From: an uncultured Bacteroidia bacterium
GTDB lineage: Bacteria; Bacteroidota; Bacteroidia; Bacteroidales; Prolixibacteraceae
Direction: 5' to 3'
Assembly: GCA_903905505.1 (NCBI GenBank)
Contig: CAIVGL010000011.1
Span: forward strand, 1-64,000
Length of the DNA: 64,000 bases
The position numbers were made by a program, and so were the translations under genes. The notes beneath the pieces are model-generated. The model worked only from the letters and a program-made list of their open reading frames with translations, did not search any database and had not been told where the DNA came from. This document shows positions 54,326 through 63,188 of this stretch, one piece after another. Position 1 is the stretch's first letter. Each line of letters opens with the position of its first letter.

Positions 54326-54748
54326 TTATGAATTTATTTTAAAGTTTGTGATTTCAAATCCTACCTCCTCATCGGCTATCTCCTTAACAAAGTCAAAATA
54401 CACATGCTCGGGATACCCTAGCACCGAATTATATTCAACTTTTTTGATGTAGGGGTTTTTGTCTATGCTTGTTTTAATGTAGGCGATAAGTTCATCGATT
54501 GTCATTAATGGCCCAGTTTTAGTAACGTCATAAGGGAGGTTATTTACCGAGATGATTTTATCATTTAAAACTTTAATTAGATGTGGACCTCTCCTCTCAA
54601 CAGTACAATAGCAACTGATCTGAAGCGTAAATTCATAGTTAACTGCCTTGGTTGAAACCCATTTCAATCTATTTGACGCTACATCATTGGTAGTAATTGA
54701 TTTACTACATGAGCAAAATAAAAGGAGTAAAAGGGCCAGGATTTTCAT
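54326..54748 (-). CDS. small lipoprotein, DUF6174-like
   Basis: About 140 aa from the ATG at 54748; the open frame extends to a TTG 27 nt upstream. The N-terminus MKILALLLLLFCSCSKS is a lipoprotein signal with a Cys near residue 14. The body (AVNYEFTLQISCYCTVERRG, ELIAYIKTSIDKNPYIKKVE and VLGYPEHVYFDF) matches the DUF6174 family as I remember it: small secreted proteins with a Cys-x-Cys pair and a YPxxxxxD-type motif. Function unknown. Stands alone. Confidence 0.8.
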   Translation of the reverse strand: MKILALLLLLFCSCSKSITTNDVASNRLKWVSTKAVNYEFTLQISCYCTVERRGPHLIKVLNDKIISVNNLPYDVTKTGPLMTIDELIAYIKTSIDKNPYIKKVEYNSVLGYPEHVYFDFVKEIADEEVGFEITNFKINS

Positions 54749-54869
54749 AGAAATAGAATTTGATAAAAAGAACAATAATAACTCGATACCAATTAATTAT
54801 TCGTTGATTAAAATTGAAAACCCTGGCGCTTTTTATCGCACTAAAATTAGGCAATAGAAAGATTAGGTA

Positions 54870-55151
54870 TTAAATATATTGACAATGATAAGCTACCTGT
54901 TCAGAAGCCTTAACGTTGAATTTCACACCCTTCTCCACTTCGAAAACGCCTCCTTTAGGATAACTCGTCCATTGGGTTTCGCCCGGTAGCATAACGTCTA
55001 AGGTGCCTCCAGTGATCGTCATGATCTCCACCGATGAGGTTCCAAACTCATATTCACCTGCTTCCATTACGCCTATGGTTGCAACTCCTTCTTCATTCTC
55101 GACTGCGATTGATTTTACGCTTCCTCCAAAATACTCGTTTACTTTTAACAT
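54870..55151 (-). CDS. ppnP: pyrimidine/purine nucleoside phosphorylase (DUF1255 cupin)
   Basis: 93 aa small cupin. MLKVNEYFGGSVKSIAVENE and GVATIGVMEAGEYEFGTSSV are the family start; VEIMTITGGTLDVMLPGETQ and the C-terminal SEQVAYHCQYI complete it. PpnP cleaves several nucleosides by phosphorolysis. Transcribed leftward, 48 nt after phoH. Confidence 0.94.
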   Translation of the reverse strand: MLKVNEYFGGSVKSIAVENEEGVATIGVMEAGEYEFGTSSVEIMTITGGTLDVMLPGETQWTSYPKGGVFEVEKGVKFNVKASEQVAYHCQYI

Positions 55152-55199
55152 GGTTGCTTTTTTTGTGATTTTAAATTATTCTATTTGATGTGTTTGAAC

Positions 55200-56522
55200 T
55201 TAAAGTAGGTTGCTTGCAAGCTCAGCAAGGTAGCTGCGTTCTCCTTTGACTAAGTTGATATGTGCAAAAATATCTTGCCCTTTCATCCGGTCGGTGAGAT
55301 AGGCTAAGCCATTTGACTGCATATCCAGATAGGGAGAATCAATTTGTTGTATGTCTCCAGCGAAGATCATCTTCGTCCCTTCTCCAGCTCTGGTGATGAT
55401 TGTTTTTACTTCGTGTGGCGTCAGATTTTGCGCTTCATCAATGATAAAAAAGCAATTAGATAAGCTTCGACCTCTAATAAATGCTAGTGGGCTTATCACT
55501 AAACGTTCGTCTTTTTTTAGATCTTCAATTTGCTTGTATTCAGCACTGTTGTGTGCAAAGCATCTTTTAATGACAGCGAGGTTGTCAAAAAGTGGTTGCA
55601 TATAGGGAAGCACTTTTTCTTCTGCATCACCTGGAAGAAAGCCAATGTCGCGATTGCTTAGAGCTACGATTGGCCGAGCCAGCATGATCTGTTCGTAAGT
55701 GGTATGTTGTGCAATAGCGGCTGCTAAAGCTAAGAGAGTCTTGCCCGTTCCTGCCTTGCCTGTTAGACTAACAAGTTTTATTTCTGGATCTAAAAGTGCA
55801 TTAATGGAAAAAGTCTGTTCTGCATTACGAGGCTTAATACCGTAAGCAACTTTTTTATCGATCCGTTCAAACCGTTGTCGAAAAGGACTATAGTGAGCAA
55901 GTACACTTGATTTAGCACTTTTTAAAATAAAAAATTCGTTGGCAAATGGGGCAGGAGTGATGCCAGCTTCCTCTAAAGTTAAAAAATTGTCTTCGTATAG
56001 TTTGGCAATTAACGTGTCACTATAGTCTTTTATTTCTCGTATTCCTTGGTGTAGTACGTTGATGTCCTGAACTTTGTCGTTCCTATAGTCTTCTGATTCA
56101 ATGTGAAGCGATTTCGCTTTCATCCGAAGATTTACATCTTTGGTGACTAAAACGACCTTCCTTTCTTTGTACTTATCTCTAAGGTATTCGGTGATAGCCA
56201 GAATGCGGTGATCAGGAATATCCTCTCTAAAGGACTCTTTTAGCTTATCTGAAAAAGGCTTTCCAGTCTCAATCGTTAACTTCCCTTTGTCTGTTCCTAA
56301 AGCTATTCCTCCGTTAAATAGCTCATTACCAACGATTTCGTCGAGTATTCGAACGAATTGCCTCGCTTGGAAATTGATCTGGTCGTTTCCTCGTTTAAAT
56401 CGGTCTAGCTCTTCGAGCACCGTAATGGGAAGAACTACGTCGTTGTCGTTGAAATGATAAATGCATTCATGGTCATGCAGAATTACATTGGTATCAATAA
56501 CGAACACTTTTGACTTTGGCAT
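55200..56522 (-). CDS. PIN-domain / PhoH family ATPase
   Basis: 440 aa fusion protein. N-terminal PIN RNase domain (KVFVIDTNVILHDHECIYHF; acidic residues in FVIDTNV, VLEELDRFK and VTKDVNLRMKAK). C-terminal PhoH domain with Walker A TGKAGTGKTLLALAAA (about residue 255), VALSNRDIGFLPGD, FIIDEAQNLTPHEVKTIITR (Walker B) and MIFAGDIQQIDSPYLD. YlaK/PhoH2-type RNase-helicase, probably in RNA turnover. Divergent from folC. Confidence 0.95.
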   Translation of the reverse strand: MPKSKVFVIDTNVILHDHECIYHFNDNDVVLPITVLEELDRFKRGNDQINFQARQFVRILDEIVGNELFNGGIALGTDKGKLTIETGKPFSDKLKESFREDIPDHRILAITEYLRDKYKERKVVLVTKDVNLRMKAKSLHIESEDYRNDKVQDINVLHQGIREIKDYSDTLIAKLYEDNFLTLEEAGITPAPFANEFFILKSAKSSVLAHYSPFRQRFERIDKKVAYGIKPRNAEQTFSINALLDPEIKLVSLTGKAGTGKTLLALAAAIAQHTTYEQIMLARPIVALSNRDIGFLPGDAEEKVLPYMQPLFDNLAVIKRCFAHNSAEYKQIEDLKKDERLVISPLAFIRGRSLSNCFFIIDEAQNLTPHEVKTIITRAGEGTKMIFAGDIQQIDSPYLDMQSNGLAYLTDRMKGQDIFAHINLVKGERSYLAELASNLL

Positions 56523-56633
56523 TTTGACAACTTTTATTTCAGTATAAAAATAGAAAAAATAGTTGCGCTTTGGCTTTTTACCCTTGGGAATTTATCATCT
56601 TTGCTTACGATTTTGTTAACAAAAGATTCAGCA

Positions 56634-57935
56634 ATGCAGAATTACGAAGAGGTAATAGCTTATTTATACGATCATCTTCCTTATTATCAGCGGTCAGGAC
56701 AGTCTGCTTACAAGGGAAGTCTGGACAATACCTTAGTGCTGGATCAGCTATTTAACCACCCACATCATAATTTTAAGTCTATTCACGTTGCTGGAACCAA
56801 TGGAAAGGGTTCTGTGTCGCATATGTTAACGAGTATTTTGATGGAGGCTGGATATAAAACCGGACTTTACACCTCGCCTCATTTAAAAGATTTTAGCGAA
56901 AGGGTGAGGGTAGACGGTCAACCAATCGATCCAGATTTTGTCGTTCAATTTGTTAATGACTTTCTGAAATTAAACAGCGATAACACCTTAGAACCCTCAT
57001 TTTTTGAGTTAACCGTGATTCTTGCTTTTGATTATTTTGCAAAATGCCAGGTTGATGTTGCACTTGTTGAAGTGGGACTGGGAGGCAGACTAGATTCAAC
57101 AAATGTTATAAGCCCGGTTTTATCCGTGATCACGAATATTAGTCTTGATCATATGGGAATATTAGGGGACACGCTTGGTAAGATAGCTTTAGAGAAAGGG
57201 GGAATCATAAAGCCGAATATTCCAGTGGTGATCGGGGAGACGCACCCACAGACGGAGGTCATTTTTAAAGGTTTAGCAAAGAGCCAAGCAGCACCAATCT
57301 TTTTTGCAGATCAGATTTTTCAGATCGACCCGATTGGTCATGTGAGTTTTAAGACACAAGACTTCCAAGTCAGGATGAGCGGAAAGGTTGTGTTTAAGAA
57401 CCTATCTTTGGATCTACTGGGTATTTATCAACGGAAAAATTGCAGCACGGTATTGTCAGCAGTCGTGCAATTGCGAGATCAAGGGTTTGAAATCTCAGAT
57501 CAAGCGATTGTAGCTGGGTTGAAGAACGTTGTTGGTAATACAGGGTTGAAAGGTCGGTGGCAGATCTTATCTGAAAATCCGTTAACGATTTGTGATACTG
57601 GTCATAATGAAGGGGGGATTCGCGAGGTTGTTAATCAGTTAAAGTTAATCCCTTATCATAAACTTCATTTTGTGATTGGCGTCGTTGATGATAAGGATAT
57701 TGCGGGAATTTTATCACTTTTACCCAATAAGGCTGCTTATTATTTTACAAAGGCTAATATTCCAAGGGCTATGGATGAAAATCAACTGATGAAAAGAGCC
57801 GCCTATTTTCAATTGACAGGAGATAGTTTTGGAACTGTTGAAAGTGCGATTGCTGAGGCGCGCAAAAATGCAGGAGTCGACGATCTGATTTTTATTGGTG
57901 GGAGTACATTTGTTGTGGCGGAAGCCTTAAGTTGA
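56634..57935 (+). CDS. folC: bifunctional folylpolyglutamate synthase / dihydrofolate synthase
   Basis: Adds glutamate to dihydropteroate and folates (Mur-ligase fold). About 433 aa. P-loop IHVAGTNGKGSVSHMLTSIL (residues 50-69), YTSPHLKDFSERVRVDG (family loop), VEVGLGGRLDSTNVI, and ISLDHMGILGDTLGKIALEK; the C-terminal domain has RWQILSENPLTICDTGHNEG. I chose the ATG at 56634 (MQNYEEVIAYLYDHLPYYQR, the family start); the frame extends to a TTG at 56601. Confidence 0.96.
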   Translation: MQNYEEVIAYLYDHLPYYQRSGQSAYKGSLDNTLVLDQLFNHPHHNFKSIHVAGTNGKGSVSHMLTSILMEAGYKTGLYTSPHLKDFSERVRVDGQPIDPDFVVQFVNDFLKLNSDNTLEPSFFELTVILAFDYFAKCQVDVALVEVGLGGRLDSTNVISPVLSVITNISLDHMGILGDTLGKIALEKGGIIKPNIPVVIGETHPQTEVIFKGLAKSQAAPIFFADQIFQIDPIGHVSFKTQDFQVRMSGKVVFKNLSLDLLGIYQRKNCSTVLSAVVQLRDQGFEISDQAIVAGLKNVVGNTGLKGRWQILSENPLTICDTGHNEGGIREVVNQLKLIPYHKLHFVIGVVDDKDIAGILSLLPNKAAYYFTKANIPRAMDENQLMKRAAYFQLTGDSFGTVESAIAEARKNAGVDDLIFIGGSTFVVAEALS

Positions 57936-57962
57936 TTTTTATTGGCGACTAATCTTTGTTCT

Positions 57963-58820
57963 ATGGATAAATATATTAATCAGATTGTTAGTTACTTAGC
58001 TGGCGTACTCCTGTCGTCAGCAACTCAGCTGTTTATCTTGTTTGGACCATTATTGATTCTGGCGCTATTTTTAAATCTATCAGCAACATTAAATGCGCGC
58101 TTGAGCATTCGTTTTTGGGGTCGTGATGCTTTTTTATATGGCTTTGTATGGCTTGGCTGTTCAATTCATGAATTAAGTCATGCTTTCTTTGCACTGATCT
58201 TTGGCCATAAGATCAACGAGATTTCACTTTTTAAGCCGAATAGTTCTGGTGACTCGTTAGGTCATGTTAGTCACTCATTCAATAAGAAAAGCAGTTATCA
58301 GAAAATTGGTAATTTCTTTATTGGAATTGGACCTCTTTTGGCAGGGGGAGTTGTGCTTTTTGGTGCCATGTTTTTACTGTATCAAATAGATATTACTACT
58401 ATTTTCAAGTTTCAAATTTCGACCAGTGTTATTACGAATAAAGTCGTTTTTGAACAATTCCTGACTGCGTGCTGGAGTAGTTTGCTTGCCTTCAAGGATC
58501 TTCTTTTGCCAACGAAGGGTACTCCTTGGTGGAAAATAGCTTTGTTGATTTATTTACTGTATGCCACTTGCAGCTCAATGACATTAAGTAAATCGGATGT
58601 CAAGGGCGCCCTGTCTGGATTGATCTGGTTGACAATTTACGTGTTGGTATTTAATTTGTTGACCTTATGGATTGGTGACTTTGCGGCTAAGTCTCTTTCT
58701 AAGGCTATGCTTTATATTACTGCCTTTTACTTTCTACTTATTCTTTCGTTCGTTTTCAATGTTATATTTATTGTGATCTTCTTTTTGCTTAACCTCTTGA
58801 AGAATCTTTTTGTCCGATAA
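57963..58820 (+). CDS. integral membrane protein with HELSH zinc-protease-like motif
   Basis: About 285 aa, roughly six transmembrane helices. WLGCSIHELSHAFFALIFGH (about residues 64-83) holds an HExxH motif within a helix followed by a hydrophobic stretch, as in M50 site-2 proteases, and FFIGIGPLLAGGVVLF resembles the M50 NPDG-helix region but without the Asp-Gly. It may be an M50-like protease or a non-proteolytic relative. Start chosen at the ATG 57963 (MDKYINQIVSYLAG); a TTG lies 21 nt upstream. 27 nt downstream of folC and followed by a terminator. Confidence 0.75.
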   Translation: MDKYINQIVSYLAGVLLSSATQLFILFGPLLILALFLNLSATLNARLSIRFWGRDAFLYGFVWLGCSIHELSHAFFALIFGHKINEISLFKPNSSGDSLGHVSHSFNKKSSYQKIGNFFIGIGPLLAGGVVLFGAMFLLYQIDITTIFKFQISTSVITNKVVFEQFLTACWSSLLAFKDLLLPTKGTPWWKIALLIYLLYATCSSMTLSKSDVKGALSGLIWLTIYVLVFNLLTLWIGDFAAKSLSKAMLYITAFYFLLILSFVFNVIFIVIFFLLNLLKNLFVR

Positions 58821-58825
58821 AAACG

Positions 58826-58866
58826 AAAAATCCCGCACCGAAATTGAATATTTCAGTGCGGGATTT
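58826..58866. terminator. bidirectional intrinsic terminator
   Basis: Inverted repeat AAAATCCCGCAC ... GTGCGGGATTTT with an inner GAAA/TTTC pairing, flanked by A and T tracts, between the convergent membrane-protein and beta-barrel genes. Confidence 0.92.
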
Positions 58867-58883
58867 TAAGCGTTTGAGGGTTA

Positions 58884-59363
58884 TTAAAACTGATACCTTA
58901 CACTTAAGGCTAGGCTATTTCTTAATATGTTGCCATGAATAAGTCCTATTTCTGGCCTGGCATCGAGACCAATTTGAATTCCAATAGGAAAGCTATATTC
59001 TAGCCCAACATTACCCACTGCAGCAAGCACCATTCCTCCTGTATCATCACTCGGATGTGATTTGTTTTCATTCCAGGATCCAATTCGGCCACCCGCCCCT
59101 GCAAACCAACTTAAATGGTCGTCAATTCCGTATGACCATTGATATATTCCAGCAAGACTCCAGGCTGAGTATTGATTATTGGAATTTGTACCTAAGTCGA
59201 GCTCTATGCGATTGACGTCTTTAAATCGATGCTGAAAGGAAATCTCCGTGCCGAAGCCATCACCACTTCCGAGGCGCAGCCCTATTCCATTGTTAGAAAA
59301 CTGAGCACTTGCAAGATTAATTGATAGCAGAAATGCGAAGGCAAATAATAATTTTTTCATCAT
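58884..59363 (-). CDS. small outer-membrane beta-barrel protein
   Basis: About 159 aa. Signal peptide MMKKLLFAFAFLLSINLASA before QFSNNG, then a regular run of amphipathic strands (GIGLRLGSGDGFGTEISFQH, GLEYSFPIGIQIGLDARPEI) ending in LALSVRYQF, the C-terminal aromatic residue of barrel proteins. OmpW/opacity-like size; role unknown. I chose the first of two adjacent ATGs; the frame extends upstream to a TTG at 59402. Confidence 0.85.
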   Translation of the reverse strand: MMKKLLFAFAFLLSINLASAQFSNNGIGLRLGSGDGFGTEISFQHRFKDVNRIELDLGTNSNNQYSAWSLAGIYQWSYGIDDHLSWFAGAGGRIGSWNENKSHPSDDTGGMVLAAVGNVGLEYSFPIGIQIGLDARPEIGLIHGNILRNSLALSVRYQF

Positions 59364-59439
59364 GTGTATTTTATTATTAAATATAACATAAAATAAGATC
59401 AAATTTTATGCCATTTGAAGTGTATTTTAATTTCACCTA

Positions 59440-60915
59440 TTAATCCACGATATAACTTTTAAATCTTTCGTAATGCAACTCCCATTTGGAAGCATCCTCC
59501 GGATTGAATACCGTTGTTGCGAATGATTCAGAAACCATCTTGCGAATGGCATCGAGTGACTCCACAGCACCCAAAGCTTTTGCTTGCATCATAATATTCC
59601 CAATAGCCGTAGCTTCGGTTGGTCCTGCGAAAACGGTGAGGTTGGTGGCATTAGCTGCGTACTGACAAAGTAGCTCATTGTTAGCCCCTCCTCCAATGAT
59701 ATGAATTTTCTCAATGGCAATTGAACTTACCGATCGGATCGCTTCAAGAGTATATCGATATTTAAAAGCAAGACTTTCGAATATTGACCGAATCACTTCG
59801 CCATGATTCTCCGGGATAGGCTGACCCGTTTTTTTGCAAAATTCAGCGATTGCAGCAGGCATGTCACCTGGATTTAGAAACTCACGAGCATCTGGATCAA
59901 TGAGGCACTTAAACGGCTCCGCATTCAGACTCATATCGACCATCTGTGGCCATGAATAGTTCTCTGTTGAAGACCAGGTTCGACGGCATTCTTGTAAAAG
60001 CCAAAGTCCCATGATATTTTTTAGAAACCTTGTCGTTCCTTCAACGCCACCTTCGTTGGTGAAGTTTAACTTCTGAATCTCCTCTGAGATAAGAGGATGA
60101 TCACTTTCGATTCCCATTAACGACCAAGTCCCAGAACTTATATAAGCCCAGTTGCGTCCTGTCGCAGGTACTGAGGCTATTGCAGAGGCGGTGTCATGGG
60201 CTGCCACTGCAACGACTGGAATAGCGGTGCTTCCAGTCTCTTTTTGCACATCAGCTTTGATCGGACCTAAAATGGTACCAGGAAAGACAATGTCTTGCAT
60301 TAAATTAATATCTACGCCAATGGCCTCGAAAAGTTTATTTTCATATTCTCTCTTTCCTGGCCTTAGAAACTGTGACGTTGAAGCAATAGAAAATTCATTT
60401 TTCTTAATGCCACTAAATAGATAACACAAGGCGTCAGGCATGAATAGAATGTCTTTTGTTATTTCAAGCAGCGGTGATTGATCTCTTTTGTAGGCATGCA
60501 ATTGAAATAAGGTGTTAAACTGCATCAGTTGAATACCAGTCATAAGGTAAAGTTCTTTTTTGGGAACAACCTTGAACACCTCCTCCATCGCATTGTTGGT
60601 CCTAAGATCTCGGTATGCATAAGGTAACCCGACAATCATCCCATTGCGATCTAATAAGGCAATATCCACCCCCCAGGTATCAACACCAATCGACTCTGGC
60701 TGGACGCCAAAATCTTGAATGCACTTTTTTAATCCGGTTTTTAATTCTCCAAAGAGGCTGAAGATATTCCAGAAATAAGAACCATTGAGCTCCACCATTT
60801 GATTTTCAAAACGGTGTATTTCAGTTAAACTTAGTCTGTTATTGGCTATAGTGCCTAAAATTGCCCTTCCGCTGGATGCTCCAAGGTCAAAGGCGAGAAA
60901 ACTTCGTATTGTCAT
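59440..60915 (-). CDS. rhaB: rhamnulokinase
   Basis: Phosphorylates L-rhamnulose at O1 (FGGY kinase). About 491 aa from the ATG at 60915 (MTIRSFLAFDLGASSGRAIL); the frame runs to a TTG 30 nt upstream. RhaB-type motifs: LAFDLGASSGRAILG (ATP site), GVDTWGVDIALLDRNG, and IHIIGGGANNELLCQYAANA with TGPTEATAIGN-like FAGPTEATAIGNIM. No rhaA, rhaD or rhaT homolog lies in the window, so it is separated from the rest of its pathway here. Confidence 0.93.
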   Translation of the reverse strand: MTIRSFLAFDLGASSGRAILGTIANNRLSLTEIHRFENQMVELNGSYFWNIFSLFGELKTGLKKCIQDFGVQPESIGVDTWGVDIALLDRNGMIVGLPYAYRDLRTNNAMEEVFKVVPKKELYLMTGIQLMQFNTLFQLHAYKRDQSPLLEITKDILFMPDALCYLFSGIKKNEFSIASTSQFLRPGKREYENKLFEAIGVDINLMQDIVFPGTILGPIKADVQKETGSTAIPVVAVAAHDTASAIASVPATGRNWAYISSGTWSLMGIESDHPLISEEIQKLNFTNEGGVEGTTRFLKNIMGLWLLQECRRTWSSTENYSWPQMVDMSLNAEPFKCLIDPDAREFLNPGDMPAAIAEFCKKTGQPIPENHGEVIRSIFESLAFKYRYTLEAIRSVSSIAIEKIHIIGGGANNELLCQYAANATNLTVFAGPTEATAIGNIMMQAKALGAVESLDAIRKMVSESFATTVFNPEDASKWELHYERFKSYIVD

Positions 60916-61056
60916 TCGGTTAGGTTCAAAATTATAATCTTGCAAAATAATAAGTTAAATAAAGGTAGTGCAAAGATAACTCTTTAATGTTTTCAGGCTG
61001 AATTTAGATTATGCTAATTCATTAAAGCAGGCTAAATATTTTGTAGGTATTAAATC

Positions 61057-62013
61057 TCAAGAGATACTCCACAAGGCCATCCAAACTGGAATAGCAATAA
61101 TGCAAACGGCGTAGGATATAAGCATCAGACTTCCACTCTTTTGTGCATCGCCTCCGTAGTTGTTTATCTGGATCAGGGTTGCAATGGCTGGGGGTGAGAC
61201 CGCTTGGATTAAGATAACATCACTCATTAAGGCATTGGATGACTTAATATTTAATATTAACATGAGCACGAATACGGCCAGAGGGATGACGAAGAATTTA
61301 ATGCCAATCACCCGAATGGTATCTACAAATGATGGCCAGACTTTCAAGGAGATCCCTCCTAACACTGCGCCCAATATAAAGTTGGCCAATGGCACGGTTG
61401 CGGTGCCAGCTAGTTCAATGGCATTCAAGGCTATTTTGGGAATGAAATGGTCGAATCCTAATAGCACCACTGTAATGCCTAGTATATTGGCTATGAATGG
61501 TGGAGTAACCAAAAGTTTCCAGGAGAATTCAAAGGTATGACCTCCCGTGTTTAGGTATTTTCCAACACTCCAAAGTATTGGATTAAGCCCCATGATAATT
61601 AGGAAGGTGTAAAGGGCATACATATCAAAGTGTTCAGGATAAATCGCTTGTCCGAGTGGGAGAGCTAAATAACCAGCATTTTGCATGCTTGCAATGGGTA
61701 ATAAACTTCTCTTGGCTGATAAATCTTTTATGAAAAATAGAAATGAAAAGATTATTCCAATTGCTATTAATCCAACACCTACAAGTGGAAGAATCCACCA
61801 CAAAGGAAAAGTTGTTGGATTAAGGGATCGGATGATCTTCGAGAAGATCATGGCAGGTAGGAAAACATTAACTATCGCAAGGGTTAGTCCTTTAACATCA
61901 CTTGGTTTGAAGATCTTTTTACGGACCAATATGGCCCCAGTAAAGGCAATAAGTAATACTTGCAGCAGGGCAAGGATGTTATTGGATAAGGTGGTGATAA
62001 ATATGTCGGGCAT
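61057..62013 (-). CDS. AEC family transporter (auxin efflux carrier type)
   Basis: 318-aa inner-membrane protein with about 10 helices, Mem_trans family. Typical end-features: VFLPAMIFSKIIRSLNPTTF in the first half and DVILIQAVSPPAIATLIQIN in the second, the paired inverted repeats with conserved Pro. Relatives carry malate or other organic anions; the substrate is not deducible. Begins 2 nt after the YeeE/YedE stop, so it is likely translationally coupled. Confidence 0.92.
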   Translation of the reverse strand: MPDIFITTLSNNILALLQVLLIAFTGAILVRKKIFKPSDVKGLTLAIVNVFLPAMIFSKIIRSLNPTTFPLWWILPLVGVGLIAIGIIFSFLFFIKDLSAKRSLLPIASMQNAGYLALPLGQAIYPEHFDMYALYTFLIIMGLNPILWSVGKYLNTGGHTFEFSWKLLVTPPFIANILGITVVLLGFDHFIPKIALNAIELAGTATVPLANFILGAVLGGISLKVWPSFVDTIRVIGIKFFVIPLAVFVLMLILNIKSSNALMSDVILIQAVSPPAIATLIQINNYGGDAQKSGSLMLISYAVCIIAIPVWMALWSIS

Positions 62014-62015
62014 TA

Positions 62016-63014
62016 TTATTTTTTATAGAAAACATGACCTGTAAGTAACAGACCAATAAAGACAAAAACCGCAAATAAAAGACTACTTGCGGCAAGCTGC
62101 ATGCCTCCTGAAATAATATGTCCACTGGTGCAACCACCTGCCAGACGAGCTCCAAAAATAAGAATAAAACCTCCAATCAAAGCCCAAATAATTCGTTTGG
62201 CTTTACTATCCCCTTTGTATTTAGACCAATTGTCAGCGATAAGACTAATTTTAAAATCTTTACGTAAGAGTGAAATTACAATCCCTGAGATAAATGACCC
62301 AGCAAGAAAAATGACTTCCCAGTTACCTGACTTAACACTTTTTGTGAAGTATTCGTTTTGCGTGTTTCCTGCAATTAAATTAGCTAGATATGGGTAAGCT
62401 GTCGATGCTCCCAGTTGCCGGTCCATGCCAGAGGTTAAGAAAAGTATCGCATTTAGTAGCGCTAATCCAAGTCCAGCCCAAATCCAAGTCCGATCACTTA
62501 CTTTTTCTAGCTTATGCACCCAGAATGAAATTCCAATAAATAGCGCTCCAAAGGCGAAAATCAGAAGGTAGAACAATGGAGAATTTCCACTTGTCAATGA
62601 ACTTAAAGAAATTATTCCTAGGTCTGGGCCTGTTAGGCTGCTGATGCTCGGAAGAATAGCTGTATAGAATAAACCGCCTAATAAGCCACCGATTAGTCCT
62701 ATTCCTGCATCAATTGAACCTTCTCCGAGCGATACGATCATGGTGCCAGGGCAATAACCAAGTATGGCCATTCCTGCACCAAAAATTAATCCGCCAAGTA
62801 TAACACCCGTTAAAATTAGAGGTTTGACGTGGTATGATGCCAGGTTGAAGTTGATTTCTAGATTGATCAAAATAATTCCAACGCCTATAGCAAAGGCAAT
62901 AGCTTTAGCAACCTTGTAGTTTTCGAGTGTGGCCATACCACTAATGGTATCAAACTTATTCAGTTTAGCGCTTTGAAGTAGGGCACCAAAAATAAAGCCA
63001 TAGAGTAGTATCAT
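62016..63014 (-). CDS. YeeE/YedE-family sulfur-compound transporter (double-repeat)
   Basis: 332 aa with two tandem YeeE/YedE-type halves. Conserved cysteine motifs are LGYCPGTMIVSLGEG in the first half and LAGGCTSGHIISGGMQLAAS in the second, the pattern of thiosulfate/sulfur-ion permeases (TsuA-type, formerly DUF395). About nine hydrophobic helices. A leftward TATATTTG (63062-63055) precedes it. No neighbouring sulfur-transfer gene (TusA, rhodanese) is present. Confidence 0.9.
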   Translation of the reverse strand: MILLYGFIFGALLQSAKLNKFDTISGMATLENYKVAKAIAFAIGVGIILINLEINFNLASYHVKPLILTGVILGGLIFGAGMAILGYCPGTMIVSLGEGSIDAGIGLIGGLLGGLFYTAILPSISSLTGPDLGIISLSSLTSGNSPLFYLLIFAFGALFIGISFWVHKLEKVSDRTWIWAGLGLALLNAILFLTSGMDRQLGASTAYPYLANLIAGNTQNEYFTKSVKSGNWEVIFLAGSFISGIVISLLRKDFKISLIADNWSKYKGDSKAKRIIWALIGGFILIFGARLAGGCTSGHIISGGMQLAASSLLFAVFVFIGLLLTGHVFYKK

Positions 63015-63054
63015 ATTCGTCTAGAGTAAGGTTGGTTATCTGATTGATTTCCGA

Positions 63055-63062
63055 CAAATATA
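63055..63062 (-). promoter_or_regulatory. candidate -7 box of the YeeE/YedE-AEC pair
   Basis: Read leftward, TATATTTG fits TAnnTTTG exactly, about 40 nt before the ATG at 63014. No TTG at a suitable distance. Confidence 0.35.
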
Positions 63063-63188
63063 GCGAAATAAGAGTCTATTTATTAAGAATAATTGCTGTT
63101 TGGATGCAAAAGTTTAGTTGAAGTATTCGATTTTTTAATTTTTAAAGCCATCTTTGTAACATTATTTCACACAAATTTACATCTGAAT

